Positions 9,523-18,499 of a DNA stretch of 50,347 nt are shown one piece after another. Within the stretch, counting starts at the first letter, position 1. Each line of letters starts with the position of its first letter. This stretch comes from an uncultured Pelagibacteraceae bacterium (lineage in GTDB: Bacteria; Pseudomonadota; Alphaproteobacteria; Pelagibacterales; Pelagibacteraceae). The stretch spans positions 1 through 50,347 of the forward strand of contig CACLWP010000008.1 in NCBI GenBank assembly GCA_902610675.1. The letters run 5' to 3'. The notes beneath the pieces are model-generated. The model was not told the origin of the DNA. It saw nothing but the letters and a program-made list of their open reading frames with translations, and made no database searches. The translations under genes were made by a program, and so were the position numbers.

Positions 9523-10578
9523 TTACCTAATTATAAACTGGGTACCAAACCATCTCCATTTACCATTATCATTTAAAGAACAATTTATTCTACCTCTTCT
9601 GGGTAAAAAGGGCTCTCTAAATTTTATTGAAAGCTCATTATTAATAATTGAGATATCTGATTTTTTCCATTTATCCCCCTCATTAGAATAACAATTAATA
9701 TTATTAATGTTTTTTTGATTTTTAAAAAAAACAACCTTAAACTTTGGGGGATTGTTTTCTTTAGATAATTTTTTTTCTTCAGGTTCTAAAACTTTATATT
9801 CAAGAGGATAGTAACTTATAATAGATTTGAATCTATTCAACTCACCATATTTTTCATTAATAGGAAATCTAGGTAGTTCAAATTTATCTTTATTAATATC
9901 GATAATCCCCGAATGCTGTCCGAATGCAATTTTAAAATTTTGAGACACATAATCTTTCATAAATTTAGAATACTCACCAAATGGATAAGAAAATAATGTT
10001 GGAACGTATCCTAATTTTTTTTTAAAGATTAAATTTGAGGTCTCCATATCATCTAAGAATTCATTTTCAGTTTTATCAATTAAATAACCGTGAGAATGTG
10101 AATGATGTCCTATAACCGCAAATTCACTTTTTCCTATTTCTTTAATTTGTTCCCAGGTCATATATCCTTTATTTCCAACAGGTTTGGTTGAGACAAATAG
10201 AATGAACGGTATTTTATTTTTTTTTAAAAGTGGCCACGCGTTTTCATAAAAAGACAGAAATCCATCGTCAACTGTAAGTAGAATTTTTTTTTCTTTTTTT
10301 GGTAAATTAAATTCGTTTTCAAAATTTTTTGGGTGATAAAATCTATAATTTGATTCAAGAATTAGTTTTATGTGTTTTTTAAATATATCCATAGAAATAT
10401 TTGTTGAGGGATATTTAAATTCATTAAAACGATGGTACATAATTGACAACACACCCTTATCTTTAGAATAATATTTGGTATTATTTTCTTGTGCGTTTGC
10501 ATTTAATGTAAATATAATTAAAATTATGAATAAATTAATAATTGACGCTGCAAAAGATAATATTTTTTTTATGATCAT
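9523..10578 (-). CDS. secreted polysaccharide deacetylase (NodB/CE4 family)
   Basis: A 351-residue exported protein with a signal peptide (hydrophobic about 6-24, cleavage near NANAQ). The CE4/NodB domain is recognised from SIMYHRF at 45-51, the TVDDG catalytic motif at 102-106 and the metal-binding pair His159/His163 in GHHSHSHG. The roughly 100-residue C-terminal part contains EGDKWKK and RRGRINCSLND and is not recognised. CE4 enzymes remove N-acetyl groups from chitin, peptidoglycan or exopolysaccharide; the substrate here is unknown, although the neighbouring glucosaminidase makes the cell wall plausible. Its 5' end overlaps the divergent tsaB by 53 bp; no later ATG, GTG or TTG keeps the signal peptide. 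Confidence 0.87.
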   Translation of the reverse strand: MIIKKILSFAASIINLFIILIIFTLNANAQENNTKYYSKDKGVLSIMYHRFNEFKYPSTNISMDIFKKHIKLILESNYRFYHPKNFENEFNLPKKEKKILLTVDDGFLSFYENAWPLLKKNKIPFILFVSTKPVGNKGYMTWEQIKEIGKSEFAVIGHHSHSHGYLIDKTENEFLDDMETSNLIFKKKLGYVPTLFSYPFGEYSKFMKDYVSQNFKIAFGQHSGIIDINKDKFELPRFPINEKYGELNRFKSIISYYPLEYKVLEPEEKKLSKENNPPKFKVVFFKNQKNINNINCYSNEGDKWKKSDISIINNELSIKFREPFLPRRGRINCSLNDNGKWRWFGTQFIIR

Positions 10579-10912
10579 AAGTGATAATATCGCTTATAGT
10601 GTCACTCATGAAAATAGTAAAATTAATTATGAAAAACTAATTATTTTAGTAACTGAATTTTTAAATGGCTATAATTTAAAAATTAGTGATATCAATTTAA
10701 TGTACATTAATAGAGGCCCAGGCAGTTTTGCGGGTATCAGAAACTCTTTATCAATGATAAAAGCAATTCACATGATCAATAAAATAGATTATTATTCCTT
10801 TAGTTTTCAGGATTTTAAGGGCGAAAGAGATTTAAACTACAAAAATATACCCAATTTGTGTGAAAAACGTAAAATTGAAAAAAATTTGATTAATCCTATT
10901 TATTTGGGTTAA
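10526..10912 (+). CDS. tsaB: shortened TsaB (tRNA N6-threonylcarbamoyladenosine pathway)
   Basis: TsaB partners TsaD (and TsaE) in adding threonylcarbamoyl to A37 of ANN-decoding tRNAs. The 128 residues begin MNKLIIDAA, the usual ASKHA start, and contain the hallmark INRGPGSFAGIRNSLSMIKAI at about 69-89, which forms the TsaD-binding face. Most TsaB are 200-230 residues; here almost all of the second lobe is missing, yet the protein ends NPIYLG, resembling the normal family tail PxYLR. This looks like an internal deletion rather than a frameshift. The ATG at 10526 was chosen over an upstream in-frame start at 10475 because it matches family N-termini. The usual next gene, rimI, is missing. Confidence 0.85.
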   Translation: MNKLIIDAAKDNIFFMIISDNIAYSVTHENSKINYEKLIILVTEFLNGYNLKISDINLMYINRGPGSFAGIRNSLSMIKAIHMINKIDYYSFSFQDFKGERDLNYKNIPNLCEKRKIEKNLINPIYLG

Positions 10913-10921
10913 AATTAAATT

Positions 10922-11344
10922 ATGACAGATCAAATAGAAGAAAAATTTCAGAAAAAAGGTCTTAAACTAACAGATCAAAGGAAAACAATAGCTCGAGTGT
11001 TGTTAGAATCTAAGGAAGCATATGGGGAGTCAGATCATCCAGATGTTGATGAATTATATAACAGAGTCTCAAAGATTGATCCTAAAATAAGTATCGCTAC
11101 AGTTTACCGAACTGTAAAACTTTTTGAGGAAGCTGGAATACTAACAAAACATGACTTTAAAACAGGAAAAGCTCGATATGAATTAAATGACGACCACAAT
11201 CATTTGATAGATATTAAAACTGGTGAAATTATAGAATTTGTTGATGATGAAATTAACAAACTTCAACAAAAAATAGCAGAAAAATATGGCTATACTCTTG
11301 TAGATCATAAACTTGAGTTATATGGGATAAAGAAATCTAAATAA
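10922..11344 (+). CDS. fur: Fur-family metalloregulator
   Basis: A 140-residue winged-helix regulator of the Fur family. The DNA-binding domain (about 12-85) carries LTDQRKTIARVLL and ISIATVYRTVKLFEEAGI. The dimerisation domain has metal-ligand histidines His92 and His94 in DDHNHLIDIKTGEIIEF, and His129. The protein contains no cysteine at all, so the structural Cys4 zinc site of E. coli Fur is absent, as is common in alphaproteobacterial Fur/Mur proteins, several of which respond to manganese rather than iron. The position before miaB is the standard alphaproteobacterial fur/mur locus. Metal specificity cannot be read from sequence alone. Confidence 0.9.
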   Translation: MTDQIEEKFQKKGLKLTDQRKTIARVLLESKEAYGESDHPDVDELYNRVSKIDPKISIATVYRTVKLFEEAGILTKHDFKTGKARYELNDDHNHLIDIKTGEIIEFVDDEINKLQQKIAEKYGYTLVDHKLELYGIKKSK

Positions 11345-11346
11345 AT

Positions 11347-12675
11347 ATGAGTCAAAAAATTTTTATTAAAACATTTGGATGTCAAATGAATGAGTATGAC
11401 TCTAATAGAATATTTGATGCAGTGAAAAAAATTGGTTATGAAAAAACAGATATCTATGAGAATGCAGATTGTTATCTATTAAATACTTGTCATATTAGAG
11501 ATAAAGCAAAAGAAAAGGTTTATCATGAAATTGGAAGGGTTAAAAAAAAATTTAGATTTAAAAAGAAACCCTTAGTTATTGTTGCAGGTTGTGTTGCACA
11601 GGCAGAGAACCAAGAAATGTTAAATAGAGAGCCTTATATTGATCTAGTTATTGGTCCACAATCATATCATAAAATTAATAATACAATTATAAATTATATT
11701 GAACATAATAAAAGAATAGAGGAAACAGAATTTGATGCAGATGCAAAATTTGATTATTTAAGTAAAATAAAAAATGTTACTAGTAAAGTAGCATCATTTT
11801 TAACAATTCAAGAGGGATGTGACAAGTTTTGTAATTTTTGTGTAGTACCATTTACAAGGGGACCAGAATATTCACGTCCATATAATCAAATTTTAGATGA
11901 AGCAAAATATCTTGCAGATAACGGTGTAAGAGAAATAATTTTACTTGGTCAAAATGTTAATGCTTACAATAATGATGGATTTAAATTATCAAACTTAATA
12001 TTAGATATTGAAAAATTACCTGAAATAAAAAGAGTTAGATATACAACATCCCACCCAAAAGATATGACAGAAGATTTGATTGAAGTTTATAAAAGTTCAA
12101 AAAAATTAATGCCACTTGTTCATTTACCAGTTCAAAGTGGATCGAATAAAATTTTAACACGAATGAACAGAAAACATACTATAGAGGAATATCTTAGTAT
12201 TTTTTATAAATTGAAAAAAATAAATTCCAAAATTAAATTTTCTAGTGATTTTATTGTAGCTTATCCAGGAGAAGATAATGAAGATTTTGATAATACTTTG
12301 AATCTGATTAAAGAATTAAGATTCGTTAGTTCTTATTCGTTTATTTTTAGCCCTAGACCTGGAACAGTAGCAGAAAATTTGAATTTAATAGATAAAAAAA
12401 TAGCGGTACAAAGATTAGAAAAAATTCAAAATATATTGTTTGAAAATCAAATCCAAATGAATAGATCATTAGAGAACAGTGTCATTGATGTTTTAGTTGA
12501 GAATTTGACAGAAGATAGAACCAAAACTTTTGGTAGATCTGAGTATATGACACCAGTAATTTTTGATGGTAAAAAAACTGATATTGGGAAAATTGTTCGA
12601 GTAAGAATAAATCAAAGTAATAGAAACACACTATTTGGTGAGGCTATAAATGTTTCAAATCAAAAGGTTGCATAG
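11347..12675 (+). CDS. miaB: tRNA-2-methylthio-N6-dimethylallyladenosine synthase
   Basis: Radical-SAM methylthiotransferase modifying i6A37 to ms2i6A in tRNAs reading UNN codons. The 442 residues show the N-terminal UPF0004 domain with auxiliary-cluster cysteines Cys12, Cys48 and Cys82, the radical-SAM CxxxCxxC at Cys158/162/165 (EGCDKFCNFCVVPF), the TTSHPKDM and LPVQSGSN strands, and a C-terminal TRAM domain (about 375-437). It starts two bases after fur. It needs two [4Fe-4S] clusters, so the Nfu protein encoded upstream is a plausible supplier. Confidence 0.97.
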   Translation: MSQKIFIKTFGCQMNEYDSNRIFDAVKKIGYEKTDIYENADCYLLNTCHIRDKAKEKVYHEIGRVKKKFRFKKKPLVIVAGCVAQAENQEMLNREPYIDLVIGPQSYHKINNTIINYIEHNKRIEETEFDADAKFDYLSKIKNVTSKVASFLTIQEGCDKFCNFCVVPFTRGPEYSRPYNQILDEAKYLADNGVREIILLGQNVNAYNNDGFKLSNLILDIEKLPEIKRVRYTTSHPKDMTEDLIEVYKSSKKLMPLVHLPVQSGSNKILTRMNRKHTIEEYLSIFYKLKKINSKIKFSSDFIVAYPGEDNEDFDNTLNLIKELRFVSSYSFIFSPRPGTVAENLNLIDKKIAVQRLEKIQNILFENQIQMNRSLENSVIDVLVENLTEDRTKTFGRSEYMTPVIFDGKKTDIGKIVRVRINQSNRNTLFGEAINVSNQKVA

Positions 12676-12678
12676 AAT

Positions 12679-13674
12679 TTGAGCAATATATCAAAAAAAA
12701 ATGTAAACCAGTCTTTAAAATTTGTTTATTCAGATAACAATTCATTGAGTGTAATATTTCATGATAATGATTTATTAATGGGAGTTGTTGGAGAATTTAA
12801 CAAAAATTTACAAGAATTAGAAAAGATCACAAATTGCAGTTTATATTCTAGAGGAAACTCTATTTTGATAAAATCAAACTTAGAAACAAATGAAAAAGTT
12901 AAAAATGCAATACAATTTTTAGCGAACCAATTCATTAACAATGGCAGTATTGAAAATAAAGATATAATCTCATCTGTGGATAAATTTATGATTAGTGAAA
13001 AAATTAAAAATAATAATATTACCGATATAATCAAAACTCCAAAAAAATCTATCATTCCACGATCGGAGAAACAAAAAAACTACGTGAGAGCTTTAAGGCA
13101 GAGTGACATAATAATTTCAGCTGGTCCAGCAGGCACAGGAAAGACTTTCTTGGCTGTTGCTGTTGGATTGACTTTGCTTTTAGAAAAAAAAATTGAAAGA
13201 ATAATTTTATCAAGACCTGCCGTTGAGGCTGGTGAGCGTTTGGGATTTTTACCCGGTGATATGAAAGAAAAAGTAGACCCTTATTTAAGACCATTATATG
13301 ACTCATTGTATGATCTTTTTGATTTTGAAAAAATACAAAGAATGATCGAAATTGGAGATATAGAAATTGCTCCATTAGCTTTTATGAGAGGCCGAACTCT
13401 AAAAAATTCTTTTGCAATTTTAGATGAAGCACAGAATGCTACAGATACTCAAATTAAAATGTTTCTTACACGTATTGGTGAAAATTCAAAAATTGTAGTG
13501 AATGGAGACCCAACTCAAATTGATTTACCAAATAAAAGTACGTCAGGATTAGTTAGATCAAAAGAATTACTTGGACATTTAAAAGAAATATCAATAGTTG
13601 ATTTTGATCATTCTGATGTTGTCAGGCACCCACTTGTTTCAAAAATTGTAAAAGCATACTCAAAAAATGATTAA
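12679..13674 (+). CDS. ybeZ: PhoH-like ATPase (YbeZ family)
   Basis: A 331-residue PhoH-family P-loop ATPase with an N-terminal KH-like region (about 20-85), Walker A GPAGTGKT at 149-156 and Walker B FAILDEAQ at 245-252. YbeZ works with the endonuclease YbeY in 16S rRNA processing and ribosome quality control, and ybeY follows here with an 8-bp overlap. The start is TTG three bases after the miaB stop; no ATG precedes the conserved N-terminal region. Role inferred from family and the fixed ybeZ-ybeY pairing. Confidence 0.93.
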   Translation: MSNISKKNVNQSLKFVYSDNNSLSVIFHDNDLLMGVVGEFNKNLQELEKITNCSLYSRGNSILIKSNLETNEKVKNAIQFLANQFINNGSIENKDIISSVDKFMISEKIKNNNITDIIKTPKKSIIPRSEKQKNYVRALRQSDIIISAGPAGTGKTFLAVAVGLTLLLEKKIERIILSRPAVEAGERLGFLPGDMKEKVDPYLRPLYDSLYDLFDFEKIQRMIEIGDIEIAPLAFMRGRTLKNSFAILDEAQNATDTQIKMFLTRIGENSKIVVNGDPTQIDLPNKSTSGLVRSKELLGHLKEISIVDFDHSDVVRHPLVSKIVKAYSKND

Positions 13675-14128
13675 TATTAGTGTCTTCTCAGAAGAGAAGG
13701 CTTGGTCAAAAAGACTTAAAAATAAAGATCTCTTTTTCAAAAAAGTATGTAAAGCTTTTCCAAAAAAATATCGTTTCACTAATAAAAAAGTATCTCTCAG
13801 CTTACTACTTTCTAATAATAAAAATATTAAAAGATTAAATAAAGATTTTAGAAACAAAGATAAATCTACTGATATTTTATCTTTTCCTTCAAGTAAAAAG
13901 ATTACAATTTCAAATAATACTTATTTAGGAGATATTATTATAAGTTATGAATATTTAGACAAACCTAAATCTCAAAATTTAAAATTATTCAAAGAGAAAG
14001 TTATAAAGTTGTTTATTCATGGTTTCTTACATCTTCTGGGTTTCGATCATAATAAAAATAATGATTATTTTAAAATGCTGAGAGAGGAAGATATTTTATA
14101 TAAACGTATAAAATCAAAATTAAATTAA
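13667..14128 (+). CDS. ybeY: endoribonuclease YbeY (16S rRNA maturation)
   Basis: Single-strand-specific zinc endoribonuclease for 16S rRNA 3'-end maturation and late 70S quality control. The 153 residues carry the zinc-binding signature HGFLHLLGFDH with His118, His122 and His128, plus the upstream DKSTDILSFP and LGDIIIS strands typical of the family. Starts eight bases inside ybeZ. In many alphaproteobacteria corC/hlyC follows; here lnt comes directly. Confidence 0.95.
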   Translation: MINISVFSEEKAWSKRLKNKDLFFKKVCKAFPKKYRFTNKKVSLSLLLSNNKNIKRLNKDFRNKDKSTDILSFPSSKKITISNNTYLGDIIISYEYLDKPKSQNLKLFKEKVIKLFIHGFLHLLGFDHNKNNDYFKMLREEDILYKRIKSKLN

Positions 14129-14129
14129 A

Positions 14130-15674
14130 TTGAAAAAAAAAATTTATAATGAATCAATTCTTTTAATTTTATTAGGTTTATTTTCATCTTTCAGTCTACC
14201 CCCTTTTAATCATATCATAATTAATTTTGTAACTTTTAGTTTATTTTATTTTCTTCTAATTAGAATTTCCTTAACAAGTAAAAATAAAAAAATATTTTTT
14301 CTTTATGGTTGGCTATTTGGATTTGGGTATTTTGCAAGCAGCCTCTATTGGATTTCATTGTCACTAACCTTTGATGATAACTTTAAGTTTTTAATTCCAT
14401 TATCTTTAGTTTTTGTCCCAGCTTTTTTGGCTTTATTTTATGGTATTGTTTCATATTTATTCATAATCTTGAAACCAAAAAAAAACTTAAGTTCTTTTTT
14501 TCTTTTTTCTCTGATATTTGGAACAATTGAATTTTTGAGAGGATCAATTCTTACGGGGTTCCCATGGAATCTAATTGTCTATAGTTTTTCTAATCATATA
14601 GAAATTTTGAATATCACATCAATTATAGGCACCTACAGCCTTAACCTTTTTTGTATTTCTCTTTTTACAAGCCCATCAATTTTTATTTTTAGTAATGACA
14701 AAAAAGAAATACTTATTTGTATTTTATTTTTTATAATAACTTTATCTTTTTATGTTTTTGGTTCACAAAAACTGAAAAAATTCAATGATATAGAAGCTCA
14801 CAAGCATGATTACAAATTTCGGGTAATCAGTTCAAAAATCAGTATTGATAGGTTTTATGATGAAATCGACCCAGTTTCAGTAATAGAAGATTTAATTAAA
14901 ATTAGTTCACCTCAAAAGGACGAGAGAATAATTTTTATTTGGCCCGAGGGTATTTTACCAGAAATTTCTAAAAATGAACTACATGAATACAAATGGTTAT
15001 TTCAGAATGAATTTAATGAGAACCATATATTAGTCATAGGAATTAATGATGCTATTAAGCAAGATCGAGTTGAAAAATATTTCAATTCATTCTCAATTTA
15101 CGATCATAATCTTGAGATAATAGACTCATATAAAAAAGTTAATCTCGTACCTTTTGGTGAATTTTTGCCTTTTGAAAAAATATTAAGACAAATCGGTTTA
15201 AAAAATATTACTAATAATTATCAATCTTATTCAAGAGGAAAAAAAAGAAATATCATTGAAATAGATAAATTTAATTTTTCTATAAAATTATTACCTCTTA
15301 TTTGTTATGAAATAATTTATTCAGGTAATATTTTTGATGATAGGAATTTTGATTTTATTATAAATATTTCTGAGGATGGTTGGTTCGGTCAGTCTATAGG
15401 TCCCCAGCAGCATTTTGCACATAGCATTTATAGAGCAATTGAAAGTGGTAAATATGTTTTAAGGTCCGCTAACAATGGTGTTGCAGCAATAGTTAATCCT
15501 TTAGGAGTTGTTGAAAAGCAAGTTGATTTAAACCAATCTGGTTATGTTGATTTTATTGAGTCAAAAAAAATAAGACCAACAATATTTTCAAAATATGGAA
15601 ATAAAATTTTTGGATTAATGATTTTATTGTATATTTTATTAATATTTTCATTTAATAGAATTAAAAATGAGTAA
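14130..15674 (+). CDS. lnt: apolipoprotein N-acyltransferase
   Basis: Inner-membrane enzyme adding the third acyl chain to the N-terminal cysteine of lipoproteins, such as the BON and LptM-like lipoproteins encoded in this window. The 514 residues show about seven N-terminal hydrophobic helices (to about 212) and a periplasmic nitrilase domain with the catalytic triad Glu273 (WPEG), Lys336 ([15 protein letters not shown]) and Cys392 (LICYEI). Start is TTG one base after ybeY; the stop lies inside metK (8-bp overlap). Frame is clean over the full family length. Confidence 0.96.
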   Translation: MKKKIYNESILLILLGLFSSFSLPPFNHIIINFVTFSLFYFLLIRISLTSKNKKIFFLYGWLFGFGYFASSLYWISLSLTFDDNFKFLIPLSLVFVPAFLALFYGIVSYLFIILKPKKNLSSFFLFSLIFGTIEFLRGSILTGFPWNLIVYSFSNHIEILNITSIIGTYSLNLFCISLFTSPSIFIFSNDKKEILICILFFIITLSFYVFGSQKLKKFNDIEAHKHDYKFRVISSKISIDRFYDEIDPVSVIEDLIKISSPQKDERIIFIWPEGILPEISKNELHEYKWLFQNEFNENHILVIGINDAIKQDRVEKYFNSFSIYDHNLEIIDSYKKVNLVPFGEFLPFEKILRQIGLKNITNNYQSYSRGKKRNIIEIDKFNFSIKLLPLICYEIIYSGNIFDDRNFDFIINISEDGWFGQSIGPQQHFAHSIYRAIESGKYVLRSANNGVAAIVNPLGVVEKQVDLNQSGYVDFIESKKIRPTIFSKYGNKIFGLMILLYILLIFSFNRIKNE

Positions 15675-16836
15675 TTTAAAAAATTATCTTTTTACGAGCG
15701 AATCAGTTTCAGAGGGTCATCCTGATAAAGTATCAGATAGAATCTCAGATATGGTTGTCGATATGTTTATTTCTGGTGATCCTTATTCCAGAGTAGCCTG
15801 TGAAACATTAACAACTACAAACAAAGTTGTTCTTGCAGGGGAAGTCAGGGGGCCCGAAATTAAAAAGGATGAATTAATTGAAAAGGTTAGGAATTGTATA
15901 AAAGATATAGGATACGATCAGAATGGTTTCACTTGGAAAGAAGCCACAAAAGTTGAGAGTCATTTACACTCTCAATCTGCTGATATTGCAATGGGTGTTG
16001 ACTCATCTGGAAATAAAGATGAGGGAGCTGGTGACCAAGGAATTATGTTCGGTTACGCTTGCAATGAAACAGATGTATTAATGCCAGCACCAATTCATTA
16101 CTCTCACAAAATCTTAAGATTAATGGCAGAAGACAGAAAATCTGGAAAATTAAAAAATATAGAGCCAGATTCTAAAAGCCAAGTAACTTTTGAATATATT
16201 GATGGAAAGCCATCTAAAGTAAAATCAGTTGTCATTTCCTCGCAGCATTCTGCCGATGTAAATCAAACTCAAGTTAAAGATTTGTTGAGGCCTTATATGT
16301 TAAAGTCTATACCAAAAAATTTTCTTGATGGTTTTAATGAAGATGAATTTTATGTTAATCCAACAGGTAATTTTGTTATTGGTGGGCCTGATGGAGACTG
16401 TGGTTTAACTGGAAGAAAAATTATAGTTGATACTTACGGAGGAGCAGCACCTCATGGTGGTGGGGCTTTTTCAGGCAAAGATCCAACTAAAGTAGATAGA
16501 TCAGCAGCTTATGCTGCTAGATATATAGCTAAAAATATTGTTGGTTCAGAAATTTCAAAAAAATGTTTAATTCAGTTAGCATACGCGATTGGTGTTTCAA
16601 AACCTTTATCTATCTATGTGGATTTATTTGATAATGATTTAGATAAAAATAAATTTGTAGTAGAAAAAATTGAGGAGAATTTTGATTTGAGTCCAAGAGG
16701 TATAAGAGAAATGTTAAATTTAAATAAACCAATTTATGAAAAAACCGCAGCTTATGGTCATTTTGGTAGGTCACCTGAAGACAATGGTTCATTTTCATGG
16801 GAAAAAACAGATAAAATAGGCATTTTTTCTAAATAG
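15667..16836 (+). CDS. metK: S-adenosylmethionine synthetase
   Basis: Makes S-adenosylmethionine from methionine and ATP, feeding RsmI, MiaB and UbiE encoded nearby. The 389 residues have the full family motif set: [14 protein letters not shown] near the N-terminus, [12 protein letters not shown], the P-loop-like [16 protein letters not shown] and a C-terminal TAAYGHFGR. It overlaps lnt by 8 bp, so there is no space for a SAM riboswitch in front of it. An intrinsic-terminator-like hairpin follows at 16893. Confidence 0.98.
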   Translation: MSNLKNYLFTSESVSEGHPDKVSDRISDMVVDMFISGDPYSRVACETLTTTNKVVLAGEVRGPEIKKDELIEKVRNCIKDIGYDQNGFTWKEATKVESHLHSQSADIAMGVDSSGNKDEGAGDQGIMFGYACNETDVLMPAPIHYSHKILRLMAEDRKSGKLKNIEPDSKSQVTFEYIDGKPSKVKSVVISSQHSADVNQTQVKDLLRPYMLKSIPKNFLDGFNEDEFYVNPTGNFVIGGPDGDCGLTGRKIIVDTYGGAAPHGGGAFSGKDPTKVDRSAAYAARYIAKNIVGSEISKKCLIQLAYAIGVSKPLSIYVDLFDNDLDKNKFVVEKIEENFDLSPRGIREMLNLNKPIYEKTAAYGHFGRSPEDNGSFSWEKTDKIGIFSK

Positions 16837-16892
16837 TTTGAGTTGAATTAAAGTAAAACTTTATTATATTCCACTGAAATTGTTAAATTCAC

Positions 16893-16919
16893 AAAATGGG
16901 CATTTGCCCATTTTTTTTT
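16893..16919 (+). terminator. terminator or attenuator hairpin between metK and nusA
   Basis: A perfect 9-bp stem (AAAATGGGC, 16893-16901, with GCCCATTTT, 16906-16914) around an ATTT loop, running into a T tract (16911-16919). It has the form of an intrinsic terminator for metK. A possible promoter lies before it (TTGAAT 16843-16848, 16-bp spacer, TATATT 16865-16870). If that promoter drives nusA, the hairpin would be in the nusA leader, where attenuation is plausible because NusA itself affects termination. Confidence 0.65.
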
Positions 16920-16935
16920 GGAGTAAACAAAAAGA

Positions 16936-18489
16936 ATGTTAAATAAAAGAGCTGACAAATTAGAATTACTGAGAATTGCAGAAGCAGTAGCGCTTGAAAA
17001 ATCTATCGATAAAGAATTAATTATCAATTCGATGGAGACCGGAATAGCAAGAGCAGCAAAATCAAAGTTCGGACAAGATAATGATATAAAAGTTTCTATA
17101 AATAGAGGCAATGGAAATATAGAAATTTTTAGAAAATTGATTGTTACAGAAAGCCCTGAAAACTCTAGTACAGAAATAAAGTTAGAGGATGCAATAAATT
17201 TAAATGAGTTAAATAAAGATAAAACGATAGGTGACGAAGTATTACAACCTTTACCAACCTTTGATTTTGGAAGGATTGCTGCACAAATAGCAAAGCAAGT
17301 AATAAATTCTAGCGTTAGAGAAGCAGAGCGTGATAAACAATTTAATGATTACATCGATAAAAAAGACACAATACTTAGTGGAATTGTAAAAAGATTAGAA
17401 TTTGGTAACGTAATTGTAGATTTAGGAAGAACAGAGGCAATAATTCAAAAAAATGAGTTGATACCTAGAGAAATCATTAAAGCTGGCGATAGAATTAAAG
17501 CTTATTGTTTTGATGTGAGAAGAGAGCAAAGAGGACAACAAATTTTCCTATCTAGAGCACACCCAAAATTTATGGAGAAACTTTTCATTCAAGAAGTTCC
17601 TGAGATATATGATGGTCTAATAGAGATAAAATCTTCTTCTAGAGATCCAGGCAGTAGGGCAAAAATTTGTGTTAAAGCAGTTGAAGCCTCTCTAGATCCA
17701 GTAGGTGCTTGTGTTGGTATGAGAGGATCGAGAGTACAAGCAGTTGTAAATGAACTTCAAGGAGAAAAAATTGATATAGTCAATTGGGCAGAAGATCCTG
17801 CCATTTTGGTTTCAAATTCACTTTCACCTGCGGAAGTTTTAAGAGTAAATGTTGATACTGAAAGAAAAAAGTTAGATGTAATATTAACCGAGGAAAATTT
17901 AAGCAAAGCCATTGGACGAAGAGGTCAGAACGTTAGATTAGCTACAAAACTTCTTAATTATGAGATTAATATAATGACTGATAAAGAAGATTCTGAAAGA
18001 AGACAATTAGAATTTAAAGAAAAAACGGAAAACTTTGTTAAAAATTTGGAATTAGATGAAACTTTAGGGCAATTATTAGTTGCTGAAGGTTTCTCAACAA
18101 TTGATGATATCAAAGATAATTCTGTTGAGAATTTATTAAAAATTGAGGGGATAGAGGAAGATACAGCAAAAGCTTTAATTGAAAGAGCAAAAGAATTTTA
18201 TGAGAAAGATCAAGAAGATATATCAAAAAGAATAAAAGAACTTGGGCTTGATGAGTCCCTTATAAATTTAAAAGGTTTAACCCCTGGTATGCTAGTTACA
18301 TTGGGAGAGCAAAAGATTCTTAAACTTGAGGATTTTGCCGACTTAGCATCTGATGAATTAACTGGAGGATACGATGTTATTAAGGGCTCTAAGATAAAAA
18401 TTGAGGGTTATCTCGAAGATTTTGCGTTATCAAAAGATGAGGCAGATGCTTTGATAATGTCCGCAAGAAGTATTGTTTATAAAGATTGA
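16936..18489 (+). CDS. nusA: transcription termination/antitermination factor NusA
   Basis: Binds RNA polymerase and modulates pausing, termination and antitermination. The 517 residues show the N-terminal polymerase-binding domain (1-125), S1 domain (about 135-200, GIVKRLEFGNVIVDLG), two KH domains (DPVGACVGMRGSRVQAV and KAIGRRGQNVRLA) and two C-terminal helix-hairpin-helix acidic repeats (about 370-435 and 450-515). A GGAG sequence lies about a dozen bases upstream of the ATG. rimP, which normally precedes nusA, is absent; only about 100 bp separate metK from nusA. Confidence 0.98.
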   Translation: MLNKRADKLELLRIAEAVALEKSIDKELIINSMETGIARAAKSKFGQDNDIKVSINRGNGNIEIFRKLIVTESPENSSTEIKLEDAINLNELNKDKTIGDEVLQPLPTFDFGRIAAQIAKQVINSSVREAERDKQFNDYIDKKDTILSGIVKRLEFGNVIVDLGRTEAIIQKNELIPREIIKAGDRIKAYCFDVRREQRGQQIFLSRAHPKFMEKLFIQEVPEIYDGLIEIKSSSRDPGSRAKICVKAVEASLDPVGACVGMRGSRVQAVVNELQGEKIDIVNWAEDPAILVSNSLSPAEVLRVNVDTERKKLDVILTEENLSKAIGRRGQNVRLATKLLNYEINIMTDKEDSERRQLEFKEKTENFVKNLELDETLGQLLVAEGFSTIDDIKDNSVENLLKIEGIEEDTAKALIERAKEFYEKDQEDISKRIKELGLDESLINLKGLTPGMLVTLGEQKILKLEDFADLASDELTGGYDVIKGSKIKIEGYLEDFALSKDEADALIMSARSIVYKD

Positions 18490-18499
18490 GAGATGAGAC

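Noticed and set aside
10475..10525. Seventeen-residue extension of TsaB
   Set aside because: Family proteins start directly with the first strand (MNKLIIDAA); the extension is the complement of the deacetylase signal peptide.
15640..15667. Possible SAM riboswitch before metK
   Set aside because: lnt overlaps metK by 8 bp and the upstream bases are coding; no riboswitch fold fits.
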